From NCBI RefSeq assembly GCF_038396675.1, contig NC_088934.1, forward strand, positions 51,355,001 through 51,419,000: a stretch of DNA of 64,000 nucleotides, read 5' to 3'. Source of the stretch: Hydra vulgaris (Eukaryota; Cnidaria; Hydrozoa; Anthoathecata; Hydridae). The notes beneath the pieces were generated by a model that was given only the letters and a program-made list of their open reading frames with translations, ran no database searches and was not told the DNA's origin. Positions within the stretch are counted from its first letter, which is position 1. Every line of letters begins with the position of its first letter. Below, piece by piece: positions 61,236-64,000 of the stretch. The position numbers were made by a program, and so were the translations under genes.

Positions 61236-61433
61236 GTGCGGCTCAGTGGTTAAAGCGCTTGCTATATAAGCAAGAGATCTAGGTTCGAATTAGCTTTGGA
61301 CATATTTTCGTGTCATGGTAAGGAAGGAGGCGTGAACTTCCTAGATAAATGCACTTCCGCGGTGCTCTATGACAAGACCGTTAGGTCTTCTTGGGGCACC
61401 TAAATAACAAAACAAAAAGAAAAAAAGAAAAAT
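61236..61433 (+). mobile_element. tRNA-type SINE
   Basis: An A-box-like GGCTCAGTGGTTAAAGCG (61240-61257) and B box GGTTCGAATTA (61282-61292) have tRNA spacing. A conserved-looking body follows with GACAAGACCGTTAGGTCTTC and TTGGGGCACCT. The tail is A-rich (AACAAAACAAAAAGAAAAAA). It lies 30 bp after the Transib element. RNA polymerase III transcription from the internal boxes is the known route for such SINEs. Confidence 0.65.
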
Positions 61434-63154
61434 TTTGTAGCTTTCTTCTGCATATTTATTTGATACAATGATAAAAGCATTTGGATAAGAATTGACAAAG
61501 TTATTACAATTTAAGTAAAAAAAAACTTGAACCATTTTCTTCGATATCAAAAATTTGTTACTTTAGGTCTCAACTTTTCTTTGAATTCTTCGGTGTGGAT
61601 AATTTTTTCAATTTTAAAATACTGTATTAACACTCTTCTCAACGATATATAGCAATCTAATTTTTACACCATTTAAAAGTTTCATGTCACATACCTAACT
61701 AAAAGTATATCACATATCCTACCCTAAGGTAGGAGTTCTTTTTTAAAAATTGTAGTTCAATAATATGTGCTTTTGTACTATCTAAATTTATTTAAAATGT
61801 ACCTGAAATTTTTTGTTTTCGGTAAAGATATCAATACAATGTAAAGAATGATTTTTCGATTTCTAACTAACCCGTCTAAGTAAACTTTACCTAAAGTGAT
61901 TTTATATGTAAAGTTTATTAAGCTCTATTAGCTAACAAAGCTTTCAAATAAATATTCACTAAATATATGATACAAAGCATTTGTACATATATACGTCCAT
62001 CTAGATATGAAATCGATAAAATAAATGCATCTATAACATATTTTAATATAGCGTACTTAAACCATTACAAGATTCGTCGCATAACTACATTTATTAACAA
62101 CTGATATCTTTATTTTATGCTGTATTCATCGTTTTTATTTGAAATATGAAATATATATGCAATCCAAAATAACTAATAATCCAATATTTTTCATCGAATA
62201 TATGCAACTTACTATAGCAAAATATAATGCCTACAATTTGGTTCACTCTAAAGTAGGCTGAGCACTAGAGTTGAGAGGAACTTGAGTGTTATAAGAAAAC
62301 GGCCCGCGTTTCTAAACTAGGTAATACTGAGCACAGTAAAAGCTTCTGTAATAATATCCAGCACTTCAAAAAAATTTGTAACGCACAAGCTGGATCTTAC
62401 TAAACCTTGTTAATGCCAAGAAAACAAATTATGTTTTACTAGGTGTTAAGTTGTTACATCTTGGATTGTTATTTAGACTATTTTTTCAGCTGCAGAGTAA
62501 ATGAAAATAGAGCTGTAATTTTTAGGATTAGTACAACTAACTTTTTTTAATTAGAAGATTATGTTAGGAAACTTCCACCCAAAAATGGCACTTGGCCAGA
62601 AAAGGGCGTGACAAATCGTAGAACACAGTGAACTCTTTAAAATAAGTTTTCAGCTCTAGAGGAGACTTCTGTAGTATTGAAATTTTTTTGAATAAATTTA
62701 GCAAAGTAGTACAAAAAAAAAAGATGGAAATAACACAAAAATGTTTAGCAGAAAAATAAAACTACTTAATAATAAAGAAAAACCACGTTCTGTCACGCTT
62801 TAATTTTTTTATTTTTCGCTGCTGAACTGTAATTCCTGTACCATTCATCTTCTTTCCAATATTTTTTTAAAGTTAAAAATGTTCCTTTAAATATTAGATC
62901 TAGTTTACAGGATCGAATGTTAAAACAGGATTTCAATATTCTCTGAAATGAAACAACCCTTGTATTGCCAAACCAACACTTGCAAAGAATCCGAAAACCT
63001 AAATTAAAATTAATTTGTGAAAATACTTTATATATTGCCATTTTTTAAACGTTTTTTTGCAAAACACATGTTTATTTTGCTTCAATTTTTCTTATTTTTT
63101 AAATGTTGTAGATAATTTATTAATGTTATTAGTATTTTTATTTTTGTAACTATT
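61434..63154. other. No gene seen
   Basis: AT-rich. The minus ORF 62793-63041 (82 codons, with CKCWFGNTRVV and KEDEWYRNYSSAAK) has no family I recognise and may be chance. Confidence 0.4.
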
Positions 63155-63312
63155 ACTCCTATTAATATTACTATTACTATTTTGCTATTATTTCTATTAT
63201 TACTATTGTTATTACTGTTATTATTATTATTATTATTGTTTTTATTGCTATTATTATTATTGTTATTATTATTGTTATTATTAATGTTATTATTATTATT
63301 ATTATTGTTATT
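63155..63312. repeat. (TTA)n imperfect microsatellite
   Basis: TTATTATTA with TTG and TTC interruptions over about 158 bp. Confidence 0.9.
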
Positions 63313-64000
63313 TAATATAAAAAAAACCTTTTAATTATCCCTACAGTTCTCTAAAAAATACAATTTTAATTTGCCTACAACTATTGCTATAATAAATCAC
63401 GTTTAAAGTGCAATTAACACTAAAGTTTATAACATGCTATTTAACAGTCTGTACCAAATAAATTAACTTTTTCTTAGCTAGATGGCAATAGTACATTTCA
63501 TCCCATACAAATTCTTAGCATTACAAGGTACTAGAAAAATTTTGAGTGTATTTGTTAAAAAAATCCAGTCTATTGTCAACCATTTCAACGAACTGTTTGG
63601 CAGTTTTTTTAGTGTTAGTTTTGTCCAATTGCTTTTTGTGCTAATAGGCAAGCATGATCATGTGATTCCTCTAGTTTTTGGACCTAACAAATGTTTTTAC
63701 TTTCAATACACTAAACTTCTTTCAAACGATAATGTCAATAAAAACATGGTGGAGTAAAGGTTCATTAATATAAACGACTTTGGAAACTGGAATGACATAG
63801 AAAATATTTATCAATGTTGTCACTCTTGAAACAATCTGTATTTTGATTAGTGCAATCGCATTGTGCAGTTTCAAAATTGTTAGTAGGCCTTTCAACTTAC
63901 TTTTCTGTTTCAAGATGTCAACATCATTAAAAAATTCTAAAAAAAACCTTGTGAAGTTATGCTTGTTTACTGATTAAATTAAAACTTCTATAATTTTTTT
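63313..64000. other. No confident gene
   Basis: A plus-strand 91-codon ORF (63482-63757) and an overlapping minus ORF (63722-63913) are present. Neither has a recognisable domain, and the region is otherwise AT-rich. Confidence 0.35.

Noticed and set aside
62793-63041. Minus ORF considered as Tc1/mariner C-terminus
   Set aside because: The WPxQSPDLNPIE-type box and any DDE motif are absent.
63482-63757. 91-codon plus-strand ORF near the right edge
   Set aside because: No recognisable domain and no codon or splice evidence; kept only as part of an unassigned region.

Overview
The window is an AT-rich metazoan (cnidarian-like) intergenic region built almost entirely of transposable elements (TEs) in different states of decay. 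The base composition, the abundance of long (TA)n arrays, and the mixture of EnSpm/CACTA, hAT, P, Transib, mariner, Helitron and CR1/L2- or Jockey-like LINE fragments resemble the Hydra genome. That taxonomic placement is an inference; nothing in the sequence proves it. I see no rRNA gene, no CRISPR array, no operon and no convincing intact single-copy host gene. The best conserved reading frames are an intact EnSpm-like transposase (2168-4252) and a hAT transposase that stays in one frame with six in-frame stops (42952-46342).

Layout. 0-5 kb: MITE termini, a 247-bp pogo/Tigger-like MITE, the last two exons of a DUF4806-type gene, TA arrays, the intact EnSpm ORF and a GC-rich 153-bp tandem repeat. 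5-20 kb: two copies of one CR1/L2-like LINE (LINE-A). One carries a SINE-like insertion, and the other is split by about 4.3 kb that includes a Helitron N-terminal remnant. Between them lie a caspase pseudogene (minus strand, 7819-8808) and a minus-strand TE gene of a family I cannot name. 20-30 kb: MITEs, a 560-bp foldback hAT-like element, a Jockey-like LINE on the minus strand, a dispersed repeat with three copies, and minus-strand EnSpm/DUF4806-like debris. 30-42 kb: a degenerate P element with a THAP exon, two copies of a second unnamed TE gene family (minus strand) and a mariner remnant between them.

42-48 kb: a 4.9-kb hAT element inserted in a (TA)n array, whose transposase carries an N-terminal OTU-like protease domain. 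49.7-58 kb: a three-level nest. A LINE (LINE-B) is interrupted by a Transib element (relative of RAG1) that starts with a recombination-signal-like terminus, and the Transib intron itself contains a 3.6-kb LINE (LINE-C). 58-64 kb: TA arrays, a well-formed hammerhead ribozyme, twin hairpins, a 908-bp non-autonomous Transib element with a perfect 5-bp target duplication, a tRNA-type SINE and a (TTA)n tract.

The genes do not form a pathway. The functional links are within elements: transposase and termini of Transib and of hAT, and possibly EnSpm with DUF4806. Calls rest on reading translations and remembered family motifs; no database search was run.
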